Shown: positions 5,240 through 12,215 of the stretch, piece after piece
How positions within the stretch are numbered: the stretch's first letter is position 1
How the letters are laid out: each line of letters starts with the position of its first letter
Source: a virus
IMG/VR virus record: IMGVR_UViG_3300046012_000564
Coordinates: 1 to 26,661 of that record
Length of the DNA stretch: 26,661 nucleotides
Strand: one strand, 5' to 3'
The notes under the pieces: generated by a model
The model's input: only the letters and a program-made list of their open reading frames with translations
Database searches by the model: none
Told to the model about the DNA's origin: nothing
Position numbers and translations under genes: made by a program

Positions 5240-6746
5240 CCGCCTGGACCCGCCGGATCCGAACGTCTTCGCCAAACTCGAATACGTTCCCACCCCCCGG
5301 CAAGCCGACTTCCATAACGCCCTGGAATTCGATGTCCTTTACGGCGGCGCGGTAGGCGGAGGAAAGACCAAAGCCCTTGTCGCCGAGGGAATCAAGCAAT
5401 GCGTTCTGCACCCGGGTTTGCGCGTCGGCGCGTTCCGCCGCACCTACGGTGAACTCAAGGAATCATTGCTCGCGGAACTCGCCCAGATGATGTACGGAAA
5501 AACCGTCGGGGCCACATGGAACGGGTCGGAATACGATCTGAAGTTCTCCAACGGATCCGTCATCATGTTCCGGTACGCCGAGAGCATCGCGGACGCCAAC
5601 CGCCGCCAAGGTGGTCAATACCAACTCCTGTTGTTCGATGAGCGCACCCTCACCCCACCCGATGTGTGCGCATTCCTCGAATCCCGGTTGCGGTCCGGCC
5701 GCTCCGACATCCCCGTCATCGGCATCCGATCCGGAACCAACCCCGGCGGAGTCGGACACGGCGACGTCAAAACCCGCTACATCGAAGCCACCGACAACGG
5801 CAAGAAGGTCATCTACGACAAGAAGGGCCGTGCCGTCCGGTTCATCCCCTCCAAGCTCTCCGACAACCCGCACATCAACCCCGAGTACGCCGACGACCTC
5901 AAGGCCCTTCCGGACCACCTCCGCCGCGCGTTCCTTGACGGAGATTGGAACCTGTTCGCTGGACAGGTCTTCCAGGAATGGGGCACCGGGGAGCGCTACG
6001 CCGTGCGCCCCATGGAGTTGCCCGCCACCTGGAAGCGGTACATCGGCGTGGACTGGGGCTACACCGCCCCCTGGGCCGTTGTGTGGGGTGCGGTGGATGA
6101 GGACGGCCGTGTCTGGATTTACCGCGAGCTGTACGCCCGCCAGGTCGGAGAAGCCGAACAGGCCCAACGCATCCTGGCCGCCGAAGCCGCCGGGGAAGTC
6201 GTGTCCGACCGGTTCGCTGATGACGCCATGTGGGCTACCCGAGGCGACGCGAAACCCATCTCCGATATCTACGCGGAGAACGGCGTCCACCTCACTCGCG
6301 CCGGGAAAGGCGCGGGCAGCCGCGTCAACGGCTGGCAGCGCATTCACACCTACTTGAAGGAAGCGCCCGCCTGCCCGCACCACCGCACGTTGGGACAAGA
6401 AACGTGCCCCAACCTGCACGTGTTCGACACGTGCGCCAACTTCATTCGCACCATCCCCGCGTTGCCGCACGCCAAGACCGGCGACCCGGAAGACGTTGAC
6501 ACCAGCTCTGACGACCACATCGCGGATGCGCTCCGCTACATGCTCGTCAACATGGGCTCCGGCCCGGAGTTCGTGATCCTGGATGAGGTGCCGACCGTCG
6601 ACTCTGTGCCGGTGGCGCAGGCGTTCGGCCCGTACGCCTATGTGCCGAATCCCAATTTCGACACCTACACCTACGATGACTACGGGGCGGAGGTGGCTAT
6701 GCCATGGGCTTCTGGCAACGAGTTTTCGGATCACAGGACGTGGTGA
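5205..6746 (+). CDS. terL: Terminase large subunit (ATPase and nuclease)
   Basis: The GTG at 5205 follows GGGAGG by nine bases and gives 513 residues. The ATPase domain has a Walker A-type loop at 47-55 ('GGAVGGGKT'), an adaptor segment near 78-82, and Walker B at 141-146 ('LLLFDE'). The nuclease domain has the RNase H-like acidic residues D283 ('GVDWGYTAPW'), D339/D340 ('RFADDAMW') and D436/D437 ('SSDDHIADAL'). It packages DNA into proheads and cuts concatemers. All key motifs are intact and the length is normal for the family. A 40-residue Tyr/Pro-rich tail after the nuclease domain is poorly conserved in type and overlaps the portal start by 43 bases. Confidence 0.95.
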   Translation: MLRKNFASLLADRLDPPDPNVFAKLEYVPTPRQADFHNALEFDVLYGGAVGGGKTKALVAEGIKQCVLHPGLRVGAFRRTYGELKESLLAELAQMMYGKTVGATWNGSEYDLKFSNGSVIMFRYAESIADANRRQGGQYQLLLFDERTLTPPDVCAFLESRLRSGRSDIPVIGIRSGTNPGGVGHGDVKTRYIEATDNGKKVIYDKKGRAVRFIPSKLSDNPHINPEYADDLKALPDHLRRAFLDGDWNLFAGQVFQEWGTGERYAVRPMELPATWKRYIGVDWGYTAPWAVVWGAVDEDGRVWIYRELYARQVGEAEQAQRILAAEAAGEVVSDRFADDAMWATRGDAKPISDIYAENGVHLTRAGKGAGSRVNGWQRIHTYLKEAPACPHHRTLGQETCPNLHVFDTCANFIRTIPALPHAKTGDPEDVDTSSDDHIADALRYMLVNMGSGPEFVILDEVPTVDSVPVAQAFGPYAYVPNPNFDTYTYDDYGAEVAMPWASGNEFSDHRTW

Positions 6747-8356
6747 CCGAAACCGTCAAGGAAATCGACCCGACCAAGACACCAACCCGCGCCGGATTCG
6801 AATACGGCATTCCCGCCGGTGGGATCAACGAATACAGTCAAGGCACCGGCGCGGCGACGCAGACCGACCGTCGGTCCATGTTGCAACAGCTGTATGAGTC
6901 GTACCTTGCGTGCCCGTGGAGTTGGGCGTGCACCAACGCCATTGCGCGCACCATCACCGCCGGTGGCCTCATGACCGACTGGGACTCTGACACCGGAGAG
7001 GGCGACCAGGAAGCCCCCGACAAGCCAGACAACGTGTTGGCGTTGGAGCGGCTCCTCAAGTACTGCAATCCGCAGGAAGACATGCGCCAACTGCTGCGGG
7101 GAATCATCTCCGATCTGTTGGTGTTCGGGGACGCCTACATCGAAGTGGTGTGGCTTGGTGGCGTTCCGGTGTCCCTGTACAGCCTGGACTGCCCGTCCAC
7201 GTTCCCTCTGGCGAACGAGCACGGCGAAGTGACCGGATACGTTCAGGTCACAGAATTCGGTCAGCGCGCCGAGTTCAAGCCGAAGGAAATTATTCACATC
7301 GCGCTCGACTCGCCGCGTTCCGGCGTGTTCGGAGTGTCCCCGACACAGGCCGCGTTGCTGCCTATCACAGCATGGCTTTTCACCGCCGCATCTCTGAAGG
7401 AGACGTTCCGCAAGGGGAACCCCCCGAACGTGCACGTCGACATGCCGCAAGGGCTTTCACAGCCGGAGATGAACCGGTGGACCGCGCAGTACATGCAACG
7501 CAACATCGGCCCACGCAACATCGGGTTCCCGCTGCTCACCAAGGGCGGCGCGACTGTCAAGGAATTGCAACAGAACCACATCGAAGAATACCTTCACACG
7601 CTCGACCAGAAACGTGACGAGATCCTCGCCACCTACGGTGTGCCGCCCGCCGAGGCCGGCGTCATCGAGTCCGGAAACTTGGGCGGTGGCACCGGGGAGT
7701 CGCAGCGTAAGACGTTTTTGGTCAACACATGCCAGCCCATCGCGGAACTCGTGCTGGAAAAGCTGAATTTCTATATCGTTCAGCGCGGATTCGGCATCAC
7801 CGGCTGGCACCTCAAGTTCGGTGAAGTCGACATGCGCGACTCCAAGACGATCGAAGACATTCGGGACATCCGCTTGCGGAACGGTGCCTGGACCCTGGAC
7901 CGCTACCGCGCCGACATCGGGGAGCCCTCCGTAGACGGCGGGGACGCGGCCGTGTTGGTGGACCGTCAGAACCTGGTGCTGTGGCGGGACATGGACGCCA
8001 AGTCCAAGGCGCAGATCGCGAAGGACCTCAAGGGCTCCGCGCTGGAGCCTGGGGAGCCGGGCGAGAAGGACGACCCGGTGGCGTTGGAGAAGCCGGAGAA
8101 GGAGCCGTTGCCGCCCGCGTTGGCCGCCGCCGCTGGTCTTCCCGGTCCCGGCGGACCGGCCGCCGACGGCACACCGGCCGCGCCGGGAGCACCACCCGCG
8201 CCGGGAGCACCACCCGCGCCGGGCACCCGGGCACCCGGGAAGGGCAAGGACGAGTCGCATCGTCGTCCCGGTCGCCCGGTCCGCGAAAGCTGGCAGCAGC
8301 GGTACCGCTCCCGACTCCGCGAGGCGCTGAAGGATCTCCCCGATGACCTCGATTGA
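6704..8356 (+). CDS. Portal protein, HK97-like family
   Basis: The ATG at 6704 lies after GGAGG inside the end of the large terminase gene. The 550-residue product has the siphovirus portal core: 'DMRQLLRGIISDLLVFGDAYIEVV' near 126-149, 'FKPKEIIHIALDSPRSGVFGVSP' near 192-214, 'ETFRKGNPPNVHVDMP', and 'LATYGVPPAEAGVIESGNLGGGT' in the stem/crown part near 309-331. The dodecameric portal forms the DNA gate at one capsid vertex. After about residue 465 the sequence becomes Pro/Ala/Gly-rich, encoded partly by an 18-base tandem repeat, and ends in a basic segment 'RRPGRPVRESWQQRYRSRLREAL'. That tail is probably flexible and could contact DNA or scaffold. Confidence 0.92.
   Translation: MGFWQRVFGSQDVVTETVKEIDPTKTPTRAGFEYGIPAGGINEYSQGTGAATQTDRRSMLQQLYESYLACPWSWACTNAIARTITAGGLMTDWDSDTGEGDQEAPDKPDNVLALERLLKYCNPQEDMRQLLRGIISDLLVFGDAYIEVVWLGGVPVSLYSLDCPSTFPLANEHGEVTGYVQVTEFGQRAEFKPKEIIHIALDSPRSGVFGVSPTQAALLPITAWLFTAASLKETFRKGNPPNVHVDMPQGLSQPEMNRWTAQYMQRNIGPRNIGFPLLTKGGATVKELQQNHIEEYLHTLDQKRDEILATYGVPPAEAGVIESGNLGGGTGESQRKTFLVNTCQPIAELVLEKLNFYIVQRGFGITGWHLKFGEVDMRDSKTIEDIRDIRLRNGAWTLDRYRADIGEPSVDGGDAAVLVDRQNLVLWRDMDAKSKAQIAKDLKGSALEPGEPGEKDDPVALEKPEKEPLPPALAAAAGLPGPGGPAADGTPAAPGAPPAPGAPPAPGTRAPGKGKDESHRRPGRPVRESWQQRYRSRLREALKDLPDDLD
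8180..8227 (+). repeat. 18-bp tandem repeat in the portal C-terminal tail
   Basis: The unit GCGCCGGGAGCACCACCC occurs at 8180-8197 and 8198-8215, with a partial third copy from 8216. It encodes repeated APGAPP units. Perfect identity of two copies suggests recent slippage expansion, so length may vary between related phages. Confidence 0.85.
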
Positions 8357-8483
8357 GCCTCCGGCCGCGCCGGAGCACCCAGCCCAGGGTGTTCCGGCCG
8401 CGCCGGAGCCGGATGACGAGTCGCAGGGGTATCCGCTGACCGCGCGTCGCGCGAAGGCCCTGATTCCCAAGGAGATCGGCTAG
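8343..8483 (+). CDS. Small ORF overlapping the portal end (46 aa)
   Basis: An ATG at 8343 within the last codons of the portal gene opens a 46-codon frame ending at the TAG at 8481-8483. GAAGGAT stands about nine bases upstream. The product is acidic and Pro/Ala-rich in its first half ('IEPPAAPEHPAQGVPAAPEP') and basic at its end ('LTARRAKALIPKEIG'). The DNA holds two near-identical copies of TCCGGCCGCGCCGGAG. The next gene's GGGAGGG site directly follows its stop. Packing and start signal support translation; I recognise no family. Confidence 0.5.
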   Translation: MTSIEPPAAPEHPAQGVPAAPEPDDESQGYPLTARRAKALIPKEIG

Positions 8484-8493
8484 GGAGGGTCGG

Positions 8494-8688
8494 ATGCGGG
8501 AGAAGATCACCATCGGGCGTGTCGATCGGGAATGGAAGATGACCATCCCCGCGTTCGGTTTCAACACTCCGGTGGAGAAGAGTTTTTCCCGCTGGCCGGA
8601 TGCCATGGCGTATGTGGACACCATGCCGTTGGGCGGCTCCAGCTCCTTCGAGCGAGCTAACCGCAACGGCGACGTGGAGTGGATGTGA
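8494..8688 (+). CDS. Small protein of unknown function (64 aa)
   Basis: The ATG at 8494 follows TAGGGAGGG by a normal distance. The product 'MREKITIGRVDREWKMTIPAF...' continues with an aromatic, polar middle and ends 'NRNGDVEWM'. It looks like a small alpha/beta domain without a membrane segment or cysteines. It lies between the portal and the fibre-like gene in the head module. I do not recognise it; a head-associated role is only positional inference. Confidence 0.65.
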   Translation: MREKITIGRVDREWKMTIPAFGFNTPVEKSFSRWPDAMAYVDTMPLGGSSSFERANRNGDVEWM

Positions 8689-8718
8689 ATGATGGACAGC
8701 GCGCAGAACGGATGACCC

Positions 8719-10227
8719 ATGCCACTCCCCAATGACGTTCCCCTGGTCACCGTCACCGGTGACATTCGGAATCCCGTCACCGGAGCACCCGCAAACGGAA
8801 CCGTCGCGTTCAGTAATCCGTCTTTTCTTCGCGACACCACCAGCAACGTCATGCTGGGAACCAGCGTCTACCGAAAGACGCTGGTCACCGGAATGTTCAC
8901 CGTCGCCCTTCCGGCCACCGACGCCGCGAACATCTCCCCACTCAACTGGGTCTGGACCGTCGAAGTCACGACCGATGTCGGAACCGACCTGTTCCAATTC
9001 AGCCTGCCGTCGTCGCCGTCCACGGTTAACTTTAGCGACCTGGTCCCCGTGGTCACGCCGCCCACCGTGCTTCAGTACATTCCGATCACCCAAAAGGGCG
9101 TGAGCGGCGGAGTCGCCAGCCTCACCGGCCCCGGCGGCACCGTCCCCACCGCCCAACTGCCGGCCGCCGGCAACGGCACCGTCACCTCCGTGGCTCCCGC
9201 CGACGGCTCGATCGTCGTCACCGGCACACCGAACGTCGCCCCACTGATCGCGGTCGGCATCATCACCGAATCCCGGGTCACGAACCTCACCGCCGACCTG
9301 GCAGCGAAGTACGTGAAACCCGGCCCGGGAATCCCGTCCACAGACACCACCGTCGCCGTCCAAACATCCCTGGGACTCGCGAACACCGCCGTGCAACCCG
9401 CCCGGCAGGTCGCATCCGGAACCGGACTGTCCGGCGGCGGCGACCTGTCCGCCGACCGAACACTGACCGTCGCCTACGGAACCACCGCCGGCACCGCGAC
9501 CCAAGGCAACGACACTCGCGTCACCGGCGCGTTGCAAACCAGCGTCGCCACCGCCAAGGGAGACGTGTTCGCCGCGACTGGCGCGGGCACGGTGGTTCGA
9601 GTCGCCGTCGGCTCCAACACGCAAGTTCTCACCGCCGACTCCAGCCAAGCCGCCGGGGTCAAATGGTCCGCGCCAACCGGCAGTGGACCCGTGTTCCCCC
9701 TGTCCGGATACGGGTTGCTCACCGCCACCGACGACCCCATGTTGTTCCAAAACATCTCCAGTCTCACCAACACCACCGTGTTCGGGGCGCGCTGCTGGGT
9801 ACCGGCGAACACTGCCCTGTCCCACCTGGCGGCGGCCGTGGTTGTCGGGGGCACCTACTCCTCATCGGCCGTCCCCAACCAGCTCGCCATCTACGACGAC
9901 ACCGGGGCACGGCTACAGATCACTGCCGACGACAACACCCTGTGGACCACCGCCGGGTGGGCATCCCGGGCCATCACCACCGTGGCCGCCCAAAGCACTG
10001 GCCGGTTCGTGTACATCCTGTACATCCTCGGGGGGTTCAGTGGAGTCAGCGTCCCCTACGCGTTGGGAGCCAACGACGCCAACGCGTCCTGGCTGTCCCT
10101 GGGGGTGAGCAACGCGGGCAACAAACGCGCCTTCTACCTCAACGGGCAGTCCACCATGCCGGCGTCGTTCGACCCGACCACCGTTGGCACCACAACCGGG
10201 TTCCTCCCACTGGTGGGCGCGTACTGA
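8719..10227 (+). CDS. Fibre-like structural protein (tail or head fibre / receptor-binding)
   Basis: The 502-residue product has three parts. Residues 1-115 look like a beta-sandwich anchor ('LVTVTGDIRNPVTGAPANGT'). Residues 130-315 carry motifs repeatedly found in phage fibres: 'GNGTVTSV', 'ATGTGLSGGGDLSADRTL'-type text at about 232-250, 'GTATQGNDTRV', and 'AVGSNTQVLTADSSQAAGVKW'. Residues 320-502 form a beta-rich C-terminal domain that resembles a jellyroll-type binding head ('QLAIYDDTGARLQI', 'YILYILGGFSG'). The ribosome binding site is weak (GGATG). Such fibres are normally coded after the tape measure, but this one sits between portal and MuF-like genes, so a capsid-attached fibre is a real alternative to a tail fibre. 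No enzymatic motif is evident. Confidence 0.75.
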   Translation: MPLPNDVPLVTVTGDIRNPVTGAPANGTVAFSNPSFLRDTTSNVMLGTSVYRKTLVTGMFTVALPATDAANISPLNWVWTVEVTTDVGTDLFQFSLPSSPSTVNFSDLVPVVTPPTVLQYIPITQKGVSGGVASLTGPGGTVPTAQLPAAGNGTVTSVAPADGSIVVTGTPNVAPLIAVGIITESRVTNLTADLAAKYVKPGPGIPSTDTTVAVQTSLGLANTAVQPARQVASGTGLSGGGDLSADRTLTVAYGTTAGTATQGNDTRVTGALQTSVATAKGDVFAATGAGTVVRVAVGSNTQVLTADSSQAAGVKWSAPTGSGPVFPLSGYGLLTATDDPMLFQNISSLTNTTVFGARCWVPANTALSHLAAAVVVGGTYSSSAVPNQLAIYDDTGARLQITADDNTLWTTAGWASRAITTVAAQSTGRFVYILYILGGFSGVSVPYALGANDANASWLSLGVSNAGNKRAFYLNGQSTMPASFDPTTVGTTTGFLPLVGAY

Positions 10228-10242
10228 ACACGAGGGGGCGAC

Positions 10243-11253
10243 GTGCACGAGATCGCCCCCTACGCGCGCCGGGCATTCGCCTACGGGTGGGCAGCCAGCG
10301 GCGGACCCATGACCGATCGTGTCAAGCGGGCATGTCGCGTTGCCGTGGAAATGGCGTGCGAACATCCTGAAGACGTCGACGTGTTCGAGGTGACACTCAA
10401 ACTCGGAAGCCTCGAAGGAACGTGGGCGCAGGTATACGACCGGCGGGAATCGTTGTGGCGCAAGCACACTGAGGACACGGTCAGCGCGTGGCGGCCGGTT
10501 GCGGCGGCACTTCCCGTTGGCATGGCGGTGACCAGGTTCCGCCGGTCCGCTGGCATCGCGGAGGCGAACGACCCTCAGCGCGCCGACCTCGCGGCAAAAG
10601 CACTCGCAGCCGCGAAATGGCTGCTTCACCAGGTTGGCGACGATCCCACCACCCCGGAGTATCTGGAGTTGGTGCGGGTCCTCGCGGACTCTATCAAGAC
10701 CGGCATGGCCGAGGGGGAAGCCGGGGCGATTGCCCTTGCCGCGCAAGACTCTTCGATCATCGGCATCGACTTTGACATCGCGTTCAAGGACGCGTGGAAG
10801 CAACTGGAGAAGCTCGGGGAGTACTACGCGGACGCCAAGGGCTGGTTGGGTCGGATCCTGAACGGCGCGGCGGCCGACGTCGGACGTCTGCTCGCACAAC
10901 TCGCCGAACAGGGCGCGACTTACGATCAGATGGTGTCTGAGATCTCAGACCTGTTGGACAGCAACGAGATTCGATCGATCGCGACCATGGCCGACATGGC
11001 CATGGGGCAGAGCTTCAGTCGAGGCGCACTCGCGTTGTACGCCCGCGAGGGCATTCGGGAAGTGGACTTCTACACGGCCGGGGACACCCGCGTGTGCCCC
11101 ATCTGCGACACCTTCGAACGAAACAGCCCCTACGCGCTGATCGAAGCACCACAACCGAGCATCCATCCCTTTTGCCGATGCACGCTGGTCACCACACAAC
11201 CACTTCAGGCGTTGGACTTCACGCCATATCTTCCGGAAGGGACCATGACGTGA
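10243..11253 (+). CDS. MuF-like minor head protein (head morphogenesis)
   Basis: The GTG at 10243 follows GAGGGGG. The 336-residue product is largely helical and ends with the MuF (SPP1 gp7-like) signature: 'DTRVCPICDTFERNSPYALIEAP' followed by 'SIHPFCRCTLV', with C285, C288, H308, C311 and C313 as likely metal or structural residues. MuF-like proteins bind the portal, enter the prohead in few copies and help DNA exit or ejection. Length is normal and there is no extra C-terminal toxin domain. It overlaps the next gene by four bases (GTGA), implying coupled translation. Confidence 0.88.
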   Translation: MHEIAPYARRAFAYGWAASGGPMTDRVKRACRVAVEMACEHPEDVDVFEVTLKLGSLEGTWAQVYDRRESLWRKHTEDTVSAWRPVAAALPVGMAVTRFRRSAGIAEANDPQRADLAAKALAAAKWLLHQVGDDPTTPEYLELVRVLADSIKTGMAEGEAGAIALAAQDSSIIGIDFDIAFKDAWKQLEKLGEYYADAKGWLGRILNGAAADVGRLLAQLAEQGATYDQMVSEISDLLDSNEIRSIATMADMAMGQSFSRGALALYAREGIREVDFYTAGDTRVCPICDTFERNSPYALIEAPQPSIHPFCRCTLVTTQPLQALDFTPYLPEGTMT

Positions 11254-11576
11254 CCTTCAATCCTGTCCGCACCATGGTGGACGCCAACGGATTCCCGGTG
11301 AACGCCAGCCTGAACGCGGTGGTGGCCGCAGGCGTCGGAACGACCGTCGTCAAGGGATCCGCCGGCCGCCTCGTGTCCGCCGTGGTCACCGGGGCCACCA
11401 GCACGGGCGCGCTCACTTTCTACGACAACGCGACCACCGGATCCGGAACCGTCATCGGCGTTGTGCCCTCCGGGGCGACCACCGGCACCCGCTACCCGCT
11501 GGAAGTCCCGGCGGTCAACGGAATCGTGGCTGTTGGCGCGACCGGATCGGCCGCTGTCACGGTGAGCTACTCGTGA
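11250..11576 (+). CDS. Small beta-sandwich structural protein (decoration candidate, copy 1)
   Basis: Starting at the GTG in the GTGA overlap, with GGAAGGG upstream, the product has 108 residues. It reads as short beta strands separated by Gly/Thr/Ser turns: 'VVKGSAGRLVSAVVTG', 'GALTFYDNATTGSGTVIGVV', 'YPLEVPAVNGIVAVGATGSAAVTVSYS'. The second half is clearly related to the C-terminal half of the gene at 11756. Small beta proteins between MuF and protease are typically head decoration or head-fibre proteins that bind capsid surface. This role is inferred from fold and location. It overlaps the following 58-residue ORF by four bases. Confidence 0.7.
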   Translation: MTFNPVRTMVDANGFPVNASLNAVVAAGVGTTVVKGSAGRLVSAVVTGATSTGALTFYDNATTGSGTVIGVVPSGATTGTRYPLEVPAVNGIVAVGATGSAAVTVSYS

Positions 11577-11749
11577 CCCGCGTCGCCGGGCATCCCCCAA
11601 ACCCGCACTCCGAGGCGGATGGGTTCGTGGTCGCACTGCTCGAAGCGCTCGAAATCCCAGAGATCAAGATGGCGATCGTCCGGATTGTGGGACGGGCGCA
11701 GCAAACCAGCACAAGCACGCTGGCACGTGGCCAGCGAGTCAGGAAGTGA
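11573..11749 (+). CDS. Small ORF between two decoration-like genes (58 aa)
   Basis: A GTG in another GTGA overlap opens a 58-codon frame ending at the TGA at 11747-11749. The predicted protein has a polar N-terminus ('HPPNPHSEADG'), one helix ('FVVALLEALEIPEIKMAIVRIVGRA') and a Thr/Ser/Arg tail. The ribosome binding site is modest (GGTGAG), but coupling by overlap and an exact fit between neighbours argue for a real gene. No family is recognised. The helix might be an oligomerisation segment. Confidence 0.55.
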   Translation: MTRVAGHPPNPHSEADGFVVALLEALEIPEIKMAIVRIVGRAQQTSTSTLARGQRVRK

Positions 11750-11755
11750 GTCGCT

Positions 11756-12205
11756 ATGGCCAAGAACACCATTGGCACCCTGTACGACGACAACGCCGTT
11801 CCCATCGCGTCCGGCGCGACCGGTGACGGATCGGCCACGTACACGGGCCTGAACGTCAACAACCAGACGTGGAACGGTACCGCCTACGAGCGCACGCAGT
11901 CCCGCCAGGGCGTGGTTGTCACCACGGCGGGCGGAGTGACCACGGTGGCCATCGCCGCTAGTTTCGCCACGGACACGGTGGTGAAGGCGACCCCCGGCCG
12001 CCTGTGCAAGGTCCTGGTCACCACGACCGGGAGCAACCCGCTGACCATCTGGGACAACGCCAGCGGCCACACCGGAACCATCATCGGCGCGTTCGCCGCG
12101 TCCCCCACCGTCGGCACCGTCGCCACCTTCGACATGCCCGCCGCCAACGGGATCACGGTTCAGGGGAACGCAGCCAACCCCGCCGTAACCATCTCGTTCG
12201 TCTAA
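11756..12205 (+). CDS. Small beta-sandwich structural protein (decoration candidate, copy 2)
   Basis: The ATG at 11756 follows AGGAAGTGAG. The 149-residue product has an extra N-terminal 60 residues ('NTIGTLYDDNAVPIASG', 'VNNQTWNGTAYERTQS') and then the same pattern as the gene at 11250: 'VVKATPGRLCKVLVTT', 'PLTIWDNASGHTGTIIGAF', 'FDMPAANGITVQGNAANPAVTISF'. The shared order V-V-K-x3-GR-L, L-T-x2-DNA, G-T-x-IG and P-A-x-NGI shows the two are paralogues. The longer N-terminus may anchor it to the capsid, with the shared domain exposed. Role as head decoration or head fibre is inferred. Confidence 0.75.
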   Translation: MAKNTIGTLYDDNAVPIASGATGDGSATYTGLNVNNQTWNGTAYERTQSRQGVVVTTAGGVTTVAIAASFATDTVVKATPGRLCKVLVTTTGSNPLTIWDNASGHTGTIIGAFAASPTVGTVATFDMPAANGITVQGNAANPAVTISFV

Positions 12206-12215
12206 GGGGGACGCC

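Noticed and set aside
7966-9825. Long open frame on the minus strand opposite the portal end and the fibre-like gene (619 codons)
   Set aside because: The translation is low-complexity Gly/Arg/Val text with no ribosome binding site, and it lies antisense to two well-supported genes. It is a shadow caused by GC-rich codon bias.
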